Source: a virus
DNA: 33,694 nucleotides
Strand: one strand, 5' to 3'
IMG/VR virus record: IMGVR_UViG_3300030380_003967
Span: 1-33,694 of that record
Each line of letters begins with the position of its first letter. The stretch's first letter is position 1. Shown here one piece after another: positions 29,501 through 33,609 of the stretch. A program made the position numbers and the translations under genes. The notes beneath the pieces are model-generated. The model was not told the DNA's origin. It made no database searches and was given only the letters and a program-made list of their open reading frames with translations.

Positions 29501-29800
29501 AAGGCCATATGAGTCTGGAAAATGATTTGTTCCGTCTGGAGATTCTGAAAGATTTACATTTATTGTTGTTGTAAATTCATCAATATCACCATTCAAAACT
29601 ATTTCATGATTTAAAGTAGTCTGCTCATCAACCTTTACATATTGATCGATATTTTGTATTAAATCAACAGGGCCACTTTTGTATTCCTGACCAATATAAT
29701 ATTGCTTTAAAAATTCAGAGATAAGAGGGAACTCATTCTCAACATAAGTTGGGAGCTGGTTCTTGACGATGTTGCTAAACTTGATTCTTGTTTCTGCCAT
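17585..29800 (-). CDS. gp7: Giant gp7-position baseplate wedge protein with YHYH-type domain
   Basis: 4,071 aa, about four times T4 gp7 (1,032 aa). gp7 begins wedge assembly with gp10 in T4. The N-terminus (KNQLPTYVENEFPLISEFLK, residues about 13-32) and the 150-250 region (FLNKTKIQLLPGL, then KDFYTSKGTDESYKILFKAL) look like marine T4-like gp7-position proteins. So do ERPITWCRQTQDKIINGK and the C-terminal GEYSWGKIILNARTKEL. A YHYH-type domain lies near 1200-1330, with SPIIGWAYDGNPIYGPYGY and NGRFCITPEYPNGTYAYFVT. The rest is small beta modules: at least 15 GxGY units, six H-x-x-G...KLS units (for example near 588, 840, 949, 1703, 1868, 3019) and two RG modules. The frame is uninterrupted. Orthology to T4 gp7 rests mainly on position between gp6 and gp8. 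No strong ribosome site is seen. Confidence 0.85.
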   Translation of the reverse strand: MAETRIKFSNIVKNQLPTYVENEFPLISEFLKQYYIGQEYKSGPVDLIQNIDQYVKVDEQTTLNHEIVLNGDIDEFTTTINVNLSESPDGTNHFPDSYGLLRIGDEVITYTGKTSSSFTGCIRGFVGVTSYKSDTNQGDLVFNSTSSAEHTDGATIENLSCLFLKEFLNKTKIQLLPGLSDRPLASNLNKNIFIKQAKDFYTSKGTDESYKILFKALYGVNVEITKPRDYLFTPSNARNLVTSNFLVESIEGNPSDLESRTIFQGDNDETYTSIYDIETINAGTAKTFYKLSFDDGYNRDIRVLGSTSGKFKVAPKTHIIGTVSAGSTFIDVDSTIGFPNSGEIYVTYPNSITNTTGIVSYTSKTITQFLDCTNITDDLIDGNTLTTENFAAVEPSDIDVKVRLTSVLSGFSKQDGIFDYKTGDQFNIKTLGIEDDTFKFKNWLYSNPVKYSINKVELISSVSPKTYKLTLNKENYLSLGDSVTIDSLTGADSFDAEVLDIITDKVITIKTSGTLNVLASYTLTRKLRKVTSSNFTHLNKFNANIQNIYKKQYGDSILVASNSLPSYKDVPLIASKSVKTFGGTFLGETITINEHGFYGGESVYYTPQKIETTVSLDGQDIVESSVISSLFGGETGGEGVYYIFRVDNNNIKLAKSPANLYTSNFASVPTSTTIADNTIELVETKGKVVDSQRLYREISTPIDSNTKVKTSPGATGILINGVEILNYKSKDLVHTGKVEKIEVTSGGNGFDIINPPLLKIEDPVGSGATGFLAVNGNLREIQILDRGFDFTDTPIVSITGGNGKDARALVNTKLISHSVEFFSDSNSAKVSTGADDSTIGFSTFHKFRNGEQLIYKPNSQKIVGGLSTNSTYFAEVVNATTIKLHDTLQQAIVGINTVVLSSHGIGRHTLECTSRKSVIDSINIVNNGTGYENKKRSVVSTGINTSSDIITIENHDYRSGETLRYSAGTSAIGGLNNDTDYYVTVIDNNQFKLSEIRSTDKTFFYRTNQYVNLTSTGTGTQIFNYPPITVTVEGPVGISTVTGIESSAYKAEVQPIFRGELTSIHLSDQGSGYGTNNIINFNKLPNISVVSGKNAQVKPVVSSDGKIIEVIIENIGSNYTSIPDLEIISSSGIGCILTPILINGTLQEVRVVESGEGYVSGDVSIEVSTAERDFSFIPQIQKWRVNLFEKLYVNDVIKNDDIVLQKSLSDQYGLQCYSLYAPRSLRQMVYSVSEGGDTLYGKPDLKLVNSQETEFTDHSPIIGWAYDGNPIYGPYGYSNNDGGIVTLMKSSYKLNSSRTDGPPVSTFPLGFFVEDFTYHENNDNDYLDRNNGRFCITPEYPNGTYAYFVTVNPDSIESSGLFENYKLPQFPYVLGDTYYSTPNEFNFKKSSNQDDFDIESNNWCRNTISYNLREDNIEYPYIYSPNNLSQTGKIISTNRGKVSRVEIKSSGDNYRIGETLNFSDEDATGFGAAGRISRLKGKTVNSISASTNKLSDVELIPSTKRGTYIIESESPHNFQSLDIVNITGISTTSSKIEGSYSIGVSSERFSLVGLGTTGVAVGNTSITGVVTFFNVSSSLIASNIVPNDILGIGTERVKVLNVDRDNSRFKVLREVDGTVGVSHTVGSILSEDPRRFTFKSGFKTKYDFKRNREIYFNPTETVGLGTTAVGIGSVLQFSSFGLNTVGLGTTFGSSTLAVPIKSLYIKNHRLETGDTLTYSPNGGQGIVYNEVGSVGVAKTLSDGQDVFVAKISNDLIGIATQRVGLGSTGGFVGVGNTTTTLFFTGIGSGTNHSFATNYSNITADVIKRVVTVTTDVNHGIRGEHRVDIDVNPSFATTYVVKYNDTHRRALVGIKTFSAVGVNSTTNTIGITNHGYESGDKVIHSSTAPCQGLQNDKIYYIVKVDNDNIKLSNTYYDSTNLIPNIVGIASTSFGEFGLVNPSIKAYRSSILDFDISDSSLGFTQQSTQYSAFKLNFYLDDKYTNRWETDQSSSTFSVSRTGSSGSSSASVRVSIGKTTPERLYYSLDPVSNTNLPEEKLTIIKDSEILNNNSIITQNSVYNGNRRISIAGTNFFTFNLTEAPEADSYTSTLSDLSYITDCTHTSGPIAAVEVTSSGKNYTTLPSIVSINTIDGVKGDLVSTTEDIGIIEKVKIEDIGYDFPTDKTLKPSASLPQIITVDSFAKIENISIVSGGRGYSSAPELIFFDGKTGNQITDLSTKYSLGDSTVTILSNTRGINNATPSVLPIKNTNGVGISTVGFNTVTKEVTLNLSVGFSTSFPFEVGDRIIVENTSIGIGSTARGYNSKDYNYKLFTLTGITTNLGGLGSVTYNLGDELNDGETPGTFDAINSSGVISAEKNFPTFDIEVSTADYLSGEKVTTNGKEGVVQSWDKTTKILRVLSSDSFVSGDIVKGLTSELSGVASKVTSYESYFETDVSSQIFSGNQTGSGFLNDNIQRLQDSFYYQNFSYSLKSTVPFDTWKNVVSSVNHTLGYKKFGDLQIESTNLDQSIQVGISTELTDVTIVSSLDGFIDTNCVFDFDIATENNLNLSDGTILSDEIFLNNKILIDFTESFGNRVLSIDDISPEFNNSPRATAFSVLNNFNLEDFRFRKYFTYLRDKRFTQERQALIVDLIHDGTFGYLNQYARIETVYDQGSFDFSISGTEGQLLFYPNRSSVNDYDITTISYNLNDNYLSTGSTSIGGVLIDSESVIVSSGTTANIVSIGNTYHSLKVLVEIAPDVSNPSFGNTATFNSNEFEAQELNIVHDGTDVSILEYGKLTTSFGGISATGFGTYTARLDGSNIKLDFNPSGIGTNAVVNTIVVGLSSITSGISTLDLKHARLQSTMTDIASSGSPTENVVAEYPSHISSEIDKYDAGYFMIQVHDTTNDRYEFLEYFVVDDHIEGESTGETFDTEFANIQTHSGLGTFGSRVIANSVGLAATTQVLFTPISGIDATVHVYTNALRIEDDTKDVISLNNGTIETGYGEYTGTERDIKRSFNLTHKNDNIFERTFFGSVIDLTSDTIEIPNHFYVTGEQIAYVGPGIGNTGSIGIAQTTFTVTGVTTNLLPSTGVFAVKVNDNTIQLSRSAEDALKSVPKVLNLTSVGAAGIGATHSFVATNQNPKVLVAIDNLIQSPIVSTAVTTTLEDAVVSTDNTIELTSLNSIFGGDLLKVENEIMKVDGVGIGTTNRVVVRRGWMGTTIQTGLSTGDLVTKVTGNYNIVGNSLNFVEAPYGNTPIGSTTNPPDQRDYVGITTSSTFQGRSFMRTAQPDTTNETYYKNYIFDDISNQFNGIENEFTLESDGNNVTGIDNEGAIVLINDIYQVTGGANNFTLSENTGITSITFTGLSRTITNDVGISSFPKGGIIVSVGSQEGLGYQPLVAAGGTAIVSGLGTISSVSIGNSGSGYRAGIQTSVNVSIGTSSVSGSNLVAIGTASIVGGHITGVTITNPGSGYTSTNPPFVVIDSPLSYSNLPLQYVSGTTGLGTQAKIDVVVGQGSSVIDFEITNTGFGYANEDRLTVAIGGTIGIPTTSSFSSSNVFEIEIEKVINDEFSGWSLGVLETFDDVSEFINGTRIDFPLLKAGVPISINKSKGSKIELDQLLLVFVNEILQRPGESYQFNGGSQITFSEPLKVDDTLRIVFYKGSGDDLDVIEREVIETIKFGDEVTLNYDPDQGQKPYQQENARTISSITNVDKCNTLPYFGPGNVTDTTFERPITWCRQTQDKIINGKEVGKDREIYEPVINPTANIISPVGIGSTIIYVDRVRPLFDLNNENIDPTFRNTIQKGIRLVNPVVVTGAAATAVVSSAGTITSITINNGGVGYSTTPDVSVGIGSTTATATATITNGVVTGITITNGGSGYTQTNPPLVLIGPPAQQTESCNVITSGYSGDSGIIVGLGTTSVGVGSTGIAFHLHIPLDSVMRNTDLVGTAVTISGLAIGDFFTVRNSNLGTASTSINALGTNNTTITGIGSEYLDNVYVVNSVGIATQIIAGVTTSVAKVTVNTNLNPNGVSGFSTGAFLGEYSWGKIILNARTKELSYPAHTLSGIGTNEFTGISTSSKVYRTRYIRFKKFA
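18195..18370 (-). repeat. GxGY beta-unit pair in the giant (C-terminal)
   Basis: Encodes INNGGVGYSTTPDVSVGIGS and ITNGGSGYTQTNPPLVLIGP, with an Ala/Thr strand between them. The second shares most DNA bases with the copy near 19410-19480 (both read plus-strand tatccagatcc), so the units are similar as DNA as well as protein. Confidence 0.75.
19245..19615 (-). repeat. Three GxGY beta units in the giant
   Basis: Encodes IGNSGSGYRAGIQTSVNV, ITNPGSGYTSTNPPFVVI and ITNTGFGYANEDRLTVAIGG in succession, spaced about 45-60 residues. They are the same unit as in gp14. Confidence 0.75.
25900..26050 (-). other. YHYH-type domain core in the giant
   Basis: Encodes residues about 1250-1300, with SPIIGWAYDGNPIYGPYGY. 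The G-W/Y-A-x-D-G-x-P-I-Y-G-P core is the signature of YHYH domains; the later TPEYPNGTYAYFVT corresponds to the C-terminal part. The namesake Y-H-Y-H is not kept (here TYAYF), so any metal-related role of the family may be lost. Confidence 0.65.
26310..26605 (-). repeat. Three GxGY-type beta units next to the YHYH domain
   Basis: Encodes LSDQGSGYGTNNIINF, IENIGSNYTSIPDLEI and VVESGEGYVSGDVSIEV, ending just before the YHYH-type region. The central copy has G-S-N-Y in place of G-x-G-Y, showing divergence between copies. Confidence 0.65.
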
Positions 29801-29818
29801 TTTTTCTATATCTCTAAA

Positions 29819-31900
29819 TTAGTAACCGCTGCCTGAACCCGAAGGTGTTGATGAACCACCAGTTGCACCGCTAGTGCTAGTAGTAACAGTGGTTGTACCA
29901 GTAAAGGAACTATTGGTAGAAGTAGTCGCATTCACTGCATCGGTTGCTGCAGTAGTTATAACATTATCAGGACCACCAGCACGAACCAAATTACCCTCCG
30001 CATAAGAAGAAGAAACGATATAATTTGATGCTGATGGATCAAGTCCTGATGCAATTTCGTCTGATACCATTTCAAATGTACTGTTACTAGTATCTAGTTG
30101 CAAATAAAGGTCCTGTAATCCAACAACATCATTTGACAAAGGTGTTGCTTGAATTTCTATAATTTCTTGACTATCTTTTTGCATAGCTGCAATAATATTG
30201 ATTGCATTAATGGTTATAATACCATTTACATAATCAATAGTTCCTACATTAGATCGTATAACGACTGGACTTTGAGATCCTATATTAGGGACAGTAAAGA
30301 AGAATAAAGTTCCGGTTTGTCTATTTGAATTAGGTATGTCACCAATATAAACATTTTCAGAAATTCCAGAAACTCTAAAAGAACTAGTTTTTATATTGTA
30401 ACCAGTCATGCTTGAAATATAAAATTGATTACCAAATCCAATTTGATACTCTGCAATAGTATTTGGTACTACTCTCAAATCTCTCCTCATTTTTACAACA
30501 GTAATGTTTGAAGTTACTGAATCATGACTATCATCAATTATTTTCAAAAATTTACTATATTTAAATCGAGCACCATACTTATTTAATTCAGTAGAATCTG
30601 CGTATTTAGCGGCATTATTAGAAACTATTGTTGATACCTCAGCAGCTGATGGTGCTAAATTTGTATTGTAGTAAACTCTTGAACTTACTTCTAAGTAAAG
30701 ATATTTGAGATCTAAGATTTCAGGAACAACTCCTGCTACTGCATATTTTTTTAATTTTAGTTTAATATTATCTTTGATTAAATTGGGAAGAAAATCTCCA
30801 AATCTAGGTTTGATGCTGATAAACACTTTACCGTACTGTGGAGGAATTAATTCTTCTCCACCAAATACCGAAATAGACTCTGTATCTGGATATATCTTTG
30901 CAGGAATTAATGTTTCATAATCATCCGCAGTTACTGCACGATTCTGAGTTGAATAAATTTTTGGTGCATATTTTCTAACAGATTCAACTTCTTCAATTGC
31001 AGATCCACCTCTAGAACTATACTCAGGTGTTATAAGTGATATACCAGATGTAACTGTATATTCACTTCCATCTCTTACATAAGTCAATCTGCCGTTAAAC
31101 GAAAATTGTGAGAATCCATTTCCAGCATCACCATTAGTTACTAAGTAAGTAACTGTGATATAATTCTGATCATCAAGTTTTTTACCAAAAACTCCATCAC
31201 CAAAAAATACTTCATATCTTTCATCTGATACTTCTTGTAAGAAATATACTTTTGAATCGGAACCAACATAGAATAAATTATCCTGCAAAGAATACTTTAC
31301 CGTTGCGGTTGAAAATTCGTTATTCTTAACACCTACTCTAATTAAGTCGGTGTCAATTCCTACATTTGGTAAAATAAACTTTTGTTGAGGATTTCTAGCA
31401 CTAAAAGTAAAATTCTTTTCTACAACTGTTCCTTCATAGATGGGTATCTCGTTAAAAGCAGCTACTCCATTGATCACAGGAACGGTTATATCATCTAAAA
31501 TACAGAATGCCCCACTAGAACCACCAAAGACCCCAGTAGACGCTGCTACAGTCCCTTTACGGAGGGTTATAGACGCAGGTTTAGGGGTTATGTTAGATGC
31601 ATCAACAAAGAATGATATTGCAGATATTGCTGCTTTTCTTGATCTAGGAGTATACCCAACGTTTCTTGCTAATGCTACTACATTTTCTCTTAAAGTTGCA
31701 GTATCAATAAAAACTTCGTTTGCCACCATGTTAGCATTATACGAAGTAATATACGTATTATATGCTAATACATCTAAAATGGTTGATAGGTTAGAGCCTT
31801 CAAAGTCATAGTCCGTAAAATTGGAATTTGACTTTAGGTATTCTTTGAGAGTGGTTTTAACGTCCTCAAAGTCTAAATTTGTAAAATTTACTAGTGACAT
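29819..31900 (-). CDS. gp6: Baseplate wedge protein gp6 (Baseplate_J family)
   Basis: 693 aa; T4 gp6 is 660 aa. gp6 forms the continuous inner ring of the baseplate by dimerising between wedges. Family marks are TILDVLAYNTYITSYNANMV (about 45-64) and ENVVALARNVGYTPRSRKAA (about 73-92); RAVTADDYETLIPAKIYPDT (about 320-345) and YGKVFISIKP sit in the Baseplate_J core. VTNGDAGNGFSQFSFNG lies between these. The last 45 residues are almost only Ser, Thr, Gly and Ala, ending SGSGSGY, a disordered tail not expected from T4. It starts with ATG one base after the gp25 stop (TAAAATG, with AAGG just upstream), so it is coupled to gp25. Confidence 0.92.
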   Translation of the reverse strand: MSLVNFTNLDFEDVKTTLKEYLKSNSNFTDYDFEGSNLSTILDVLAYNTYITSYNANMVANEVFIDTATLRENVVALARNVGYTPRSRKAAISAISFFVDASNITPKPASITLRKGTVAASTGVFGGSSGAFCILDDITVPVINGVAAFNEIPIYEGTVVEKNFTFSARNPQQKFILPNVGIDTDLIRVGVKNNEFSTATVKYSLQDNLFYVGSDSKVYFLQEVSDERYEVFFGDGVFGKKLDDQNYITVTYLVTNGDAGNGFSQFSFNGRLTYVRDGSEYTVTSGISLITPEYSSRGGSAIEEVESVRKYAPKIYSTQNRAVTADDYETLIPAKIYPDTESISVFGGEELIPPQYGKVFISIKPRFGDFLPNLIKDNIKLKLKKYAVAGVVPEILDLKYLYLEVSSRVYYNTNLAPSAAEVSTIVSNNAAKYADSTELNKYGARFKYSKFLKIIDDSHDSVTSNITVVKMRRDLRVVPNTIAEYQIGFGNQFYISSMTGYNIKTSSFRVSGISENVYIGDIPNSNRQTGTLFFFTVPNIGSQSPVVIRSNVGTIDYVNGIITINAINIIAAMQKDSQEIIEIQATPLSNDVVGLQDLYLQLDTSNSTFEMVSDEIASGLDPSASNYIVSSSYAEGNLVRAGGPDNVITTAATDAVNATTSTNSSFTGTTTVTTSTSGATGGSSTPSGSGSGY

Positions 31901-31901
31901 T

Positions 31902-32303
31902 TTACCTTGTTGGTTGCAATACGAATTCTAATTGTTGTGTTGGGATATCATCTCCAATAATGTCATATATGATAACCACATCAAATGCATTGCCATCAAT
32001 ATTGGCATTTGCATCAACAGACTTTAAATTAACCCTTGGTTCATACCTATTAATAGATTCTTCAATTTGAGTCTGAATTTCAATTGCAGTTAAATCATCG
32101 GCATTTTCAAAAAGAGAATCAGTAATGCGAGATCCAAATCTTGGATTAAAAAATTTCTCTCCAGGATTTGTAAAAACAATATTTTTTACTGATCTTGCGA
32201 TTGCATTCTCATTTTTCATCGCAATTAAATCCTTAGTCAGAGGATTAGTCTGAAAAGACATACTAATATCTTTAAATCCTTGACTTATCCTTTCTAAAGG
32301 CAC
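31902..32303 (-). CDS. gp25: Baseplate wedge protein gp25 (GPW/gp25 family)
   Basis: 133 aa; T4 gp25 is 132 aa. gp25 is a small wedge protein clamped by gp6 and near the sheath. Family signs are NPGEKFFNPRFGSRITDSLF, IEESINRYEPRVNL and a C-terminal IIYDIIG with QLEFVLQ. The start is GTG at 32303, reading GTG-CCT-TTA-GAA. No in-frame ATG lies near, and the start fits the family N-terminus (PLERISQGFKDISMSF). No Shine-Dalgarno is visible. A late-type promoter lies 21 bases upstream, so a leader of about 16 bases is likely. gp6 follows after one base. Confidence 0.93.
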   Translation of the reverse strand: MPLERISQGFKDISMSFQTNPLTKDLIAMKNENAIARSVKNIVFTNPGEKFFNPRFGSRITDSLFENADDLTAIEIQTQIEESINRYEPRVNLKSVDANANIDGNAFDVVIIYDIIGDDIPTQQLEFVLQPTR

Positions 32304-32324
32304 AACAATACGGCAATTATGTAT

Positions 32325-32331
32325 TATTTAT
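32325..32331 (-). promoter_or_regulatory. T4-late-type promoter element ATAAATA
   Basis: Exact ATAAATA on the minus strand in the 46-base gap between the 53-aa gene and gp25. It is followed by TACATAATTGCCGTATTGTT and the GTG start. It would head the baseplate operon 25-6-7. Confidence 0.6.
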
Positions 32332-32349
32332 CAAGGATTTTCCGCATTT

Positions 32350-32511
32350 TTATTCGTATAATGGTTCAGGGTCACTTTCTGTCGAAAAAATTTCACCTTC
32401 TTGATGAAGTTTTTTCTTTTTTGGTGTCAAATCATCATTCGATATCTCACGAAGCATTTTTTGATGCTGATGATTAGCTAAATTATCTAAAAAATCGTGT
32501 TCAGTTCCCAT
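32350..32511 (-). CDS. 53-aa protein, function unknown
   Basis: ATG at 32511, stop TAA at 32350. The product begins MGTEHDFLDNLANHQHQKML and ends ESDPEPLYE: acidic, with a KKKK stretch at 31-34 and a likely N-terminal helix. AAGGA (32521-32517) sits five bases before the ATG, and a late-type promoter overlapping the preceding stop lies just upstream. This complete set of signals supports it as a real gene despite its size. No function can be given; its place before gp25 suggests late expression with the baseplate genes. Confidence 0.75.
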   Translation of the reverse strand: MGTEHDFLDNLANHQHQKMLREISNDDLTPKKKKLHQEGEIFSTESDPEPLYE

Positions 32512-32527
32512 ATTTTTCCTTTTTTGC

Positions 32528-32534
32528 TATTTAT
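32528..32534 (-). promoter_or_regulatory. T4-late-type promoter element ATAAATA
   Basis: Exact ATAAATA on the minus strand, overlapping the TAA stop of the 237-aa gene (32533-32531). T4-like spacing gives a start near 32522, which just keeps the AAGGA ribosome site of the 53-aa gene at the RNA 5' end. Confidence 0.6.
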
Positions 32535-33244
32535 TGGGGATCTAAATGCCTCCCATCTTGAGATTTGTACATATCTTCAAGTTTTTCTTCTTCATTTTCG
32601 CGTTCTTTTGCGGTTTTCCAGAAATATTCGTCTTCACGACCCATTCCAAGACGCTCAAAACCATTTTCAACACTATAATATTGAGTTGATACCTTAAAAT
32701 CAGGCATTTTGGGGTCAACAGGAGTCAGACTGTTGTCAAAGATACGCATTCTGTTGTTAGGATACAGTGCATACTGACCATTTTCAAGTTCAATTAAGTT
32801 ATGAGACTTGTGTTCAGCTGGATTTTCACTAGTTGCATAGTCAATTACATCACAATCTTGATGATAGTTGTCTATCGTACAAATATACTCACCTTTAACA
32901 ATGCCATGATCTCTGGTATAACACTCAAAATCCATTGAACCAATGAATTGTTTATGAATCGACATGACCCCATAATCCATGCAATTCCAGAATTGGAGGT
33001 TAGGTAGGTTCATATCAGGTGAAGGCGTCTCAGGGGCGCTTACAAAGGCACTGATGGGCAATTTATCGTACATTGCAGCATACTCTGGTAAGTATGTCTC
33101 AAAGTAAAAAGCACGTCCAGGAATCGACTTACACGATACCCAAACGCCCTTTACAAATTCGCCATGTCCAGACTGATGATCGGTAAGATATTCTTTTCTT
33201 ACCCATACCTCTACCGAGGGGAGGTTACAAATTAATGCGCTCAT
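32531..33244 (-). CDS. Conserved-looking 237-aa protein, function unknown
   Basis: ATG at 33244 overlaps the stop of the SET-domain gene by four bases (ATGA); this is preferred to a TTG two codons upstream at 33250. The protein is soluble and acidic, rich in Trp, Tyr, Phe and Met: SVEVWVRKEYLTDHQSGHGE, GRAFYFETYLPEYAAMYDKL, LPNLQFWNCMDYGVMSIHKQ and GQYALYPNNRMRIFDNSL. The last 35 residues are charged and helical (KTAKERENEEEKLEDMYKSQ). No signal peptide or membrane segment is seen. I recall similar proteins in marine T4-like phages but no function. Coupling to the SET gene suggests a shared role, and the C-terminal helix could bind a partner. Confidence 0.8.
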   Translation of the reverse strand: MSALICNLPSVEVWVRKEYLTDHQSGHGEFVKGVWVSCKSIPGRAFYFETYLPEYAAMYDKLPISAFVSAPETPSPDMNLPNLQFWNCMDYGVMSIHKQFIGSMDFECYTRDHGIVKGEYICTIDNYHQDCDVIDYATSENPAEHKSHNLIELENGQYALYPNNRMRIFDNSLTPVDPKMPDFKVSTQYYSVENGFERLGMGREDEYFWKTAKERENEEEKLEDMYKSQDGRHLDPQ

Positions 33245-33609
33245 GTCCAATTTTTTTCCATCTTAGAGTATCTATACAACAACTCTTCATCTTTTTTAAT
33301 ATCTTTGATTGCAATATAAAATTCATCTTCATTAATACCTACATTAGGATCATCAGAGTGATTAACATAATATGCCTGATAGATTCTATCAAGGTCACAA
33401 TCAATCCAAAACCCATCTTTATCACACCATGTCATTGATGCAATATGTTGTTGCATATATGTTGGTATTTTATTCCAAGTAATCTTTTGTGCAGGCTGTC
33501 GCCCTTTCCATATCATTGTGCCTTTTGGAATATCACATAAAGAAAAAACACCCACCCCGCCACAGACTTTACTGGGTGCGAGATAGGTGTAAAGAGTTAG
33601 GTCATACAT
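33241..33609 (-). CDS. SET-domain protein (lysine methyltransferase-like)
   Basis: 122 aa, essentially one SET domain without pre- or post-SET parts. SET enzymes move a methyl group from S-adenosylmethionine to protein lysine. Visible motifs: GVGVFSLCDIPKG (18-30, the usual G-x-G-V-F-A...I-x-K-G), YVNHSDDPN (81-89, the NHSxxPN knot strand), and DEELLYRY (107-114, matching G-E-E-L-x-x-x-Y), where Y114 would be the catalytic tyrosine. All main motifs are kept, so it may be active. It starts two bases before the preceding gene's stop is cleared (one-base-scale spacing) and overlaps the 237-aa gene by four bases. The target is unknown: a host protein or a virion protein are both possible. Confidence 0.82.
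   Translation of the reverse strand: MYDLTLYTYLAPSKVCGGVGVFSLCDIPKGTMIWKGRQPAQKITWNKIPTYMQQHIASMTWCDKDGFWIDCDLDRIYQAYYVNHSDDPNVGINEDEFYIAIKDIKKDEELLYRYSKMEKNWT

Noticed and set aside
17585-29800. Repeated DNA words such as tatccagatcc suggesting an array-type repeat or CRISPR
   Set aside because: The copies are irregularly spaced, in one reading frame, and encode protein repeat units; there are no uniform spacers.
8313-29800. The two giant frames as assembly artefacts or fusions
   Set aside because: Both are continuous, each has family-like N- and C-terminal parts, and neighbours are in T4 order with tight spacing. Long-read confirmation would still settle it.
32324-32347. A seven-codon frame (MRKILDK) in the gp25 leader
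   Set aside because: It has no convincing ribosome site and overlaps the late-type promoter, so most late transcripts would not contain it.
33244-33250. TTG at 33250 as the start of the 237-aa gene
   Set aside because: The ATG at 33244 gives a standard ATGA overlap with the SET gene stop; the TTG adds only two residues.
33543-33578. Terminator-like hairpin: CACCCA paired with TGGGTG, followed by six T on the minus strand
   Set aside because: The stem is only six pairs with an 18-base loop, and it lies in the early codons of the SET gene, where termination would stop the gene being made.
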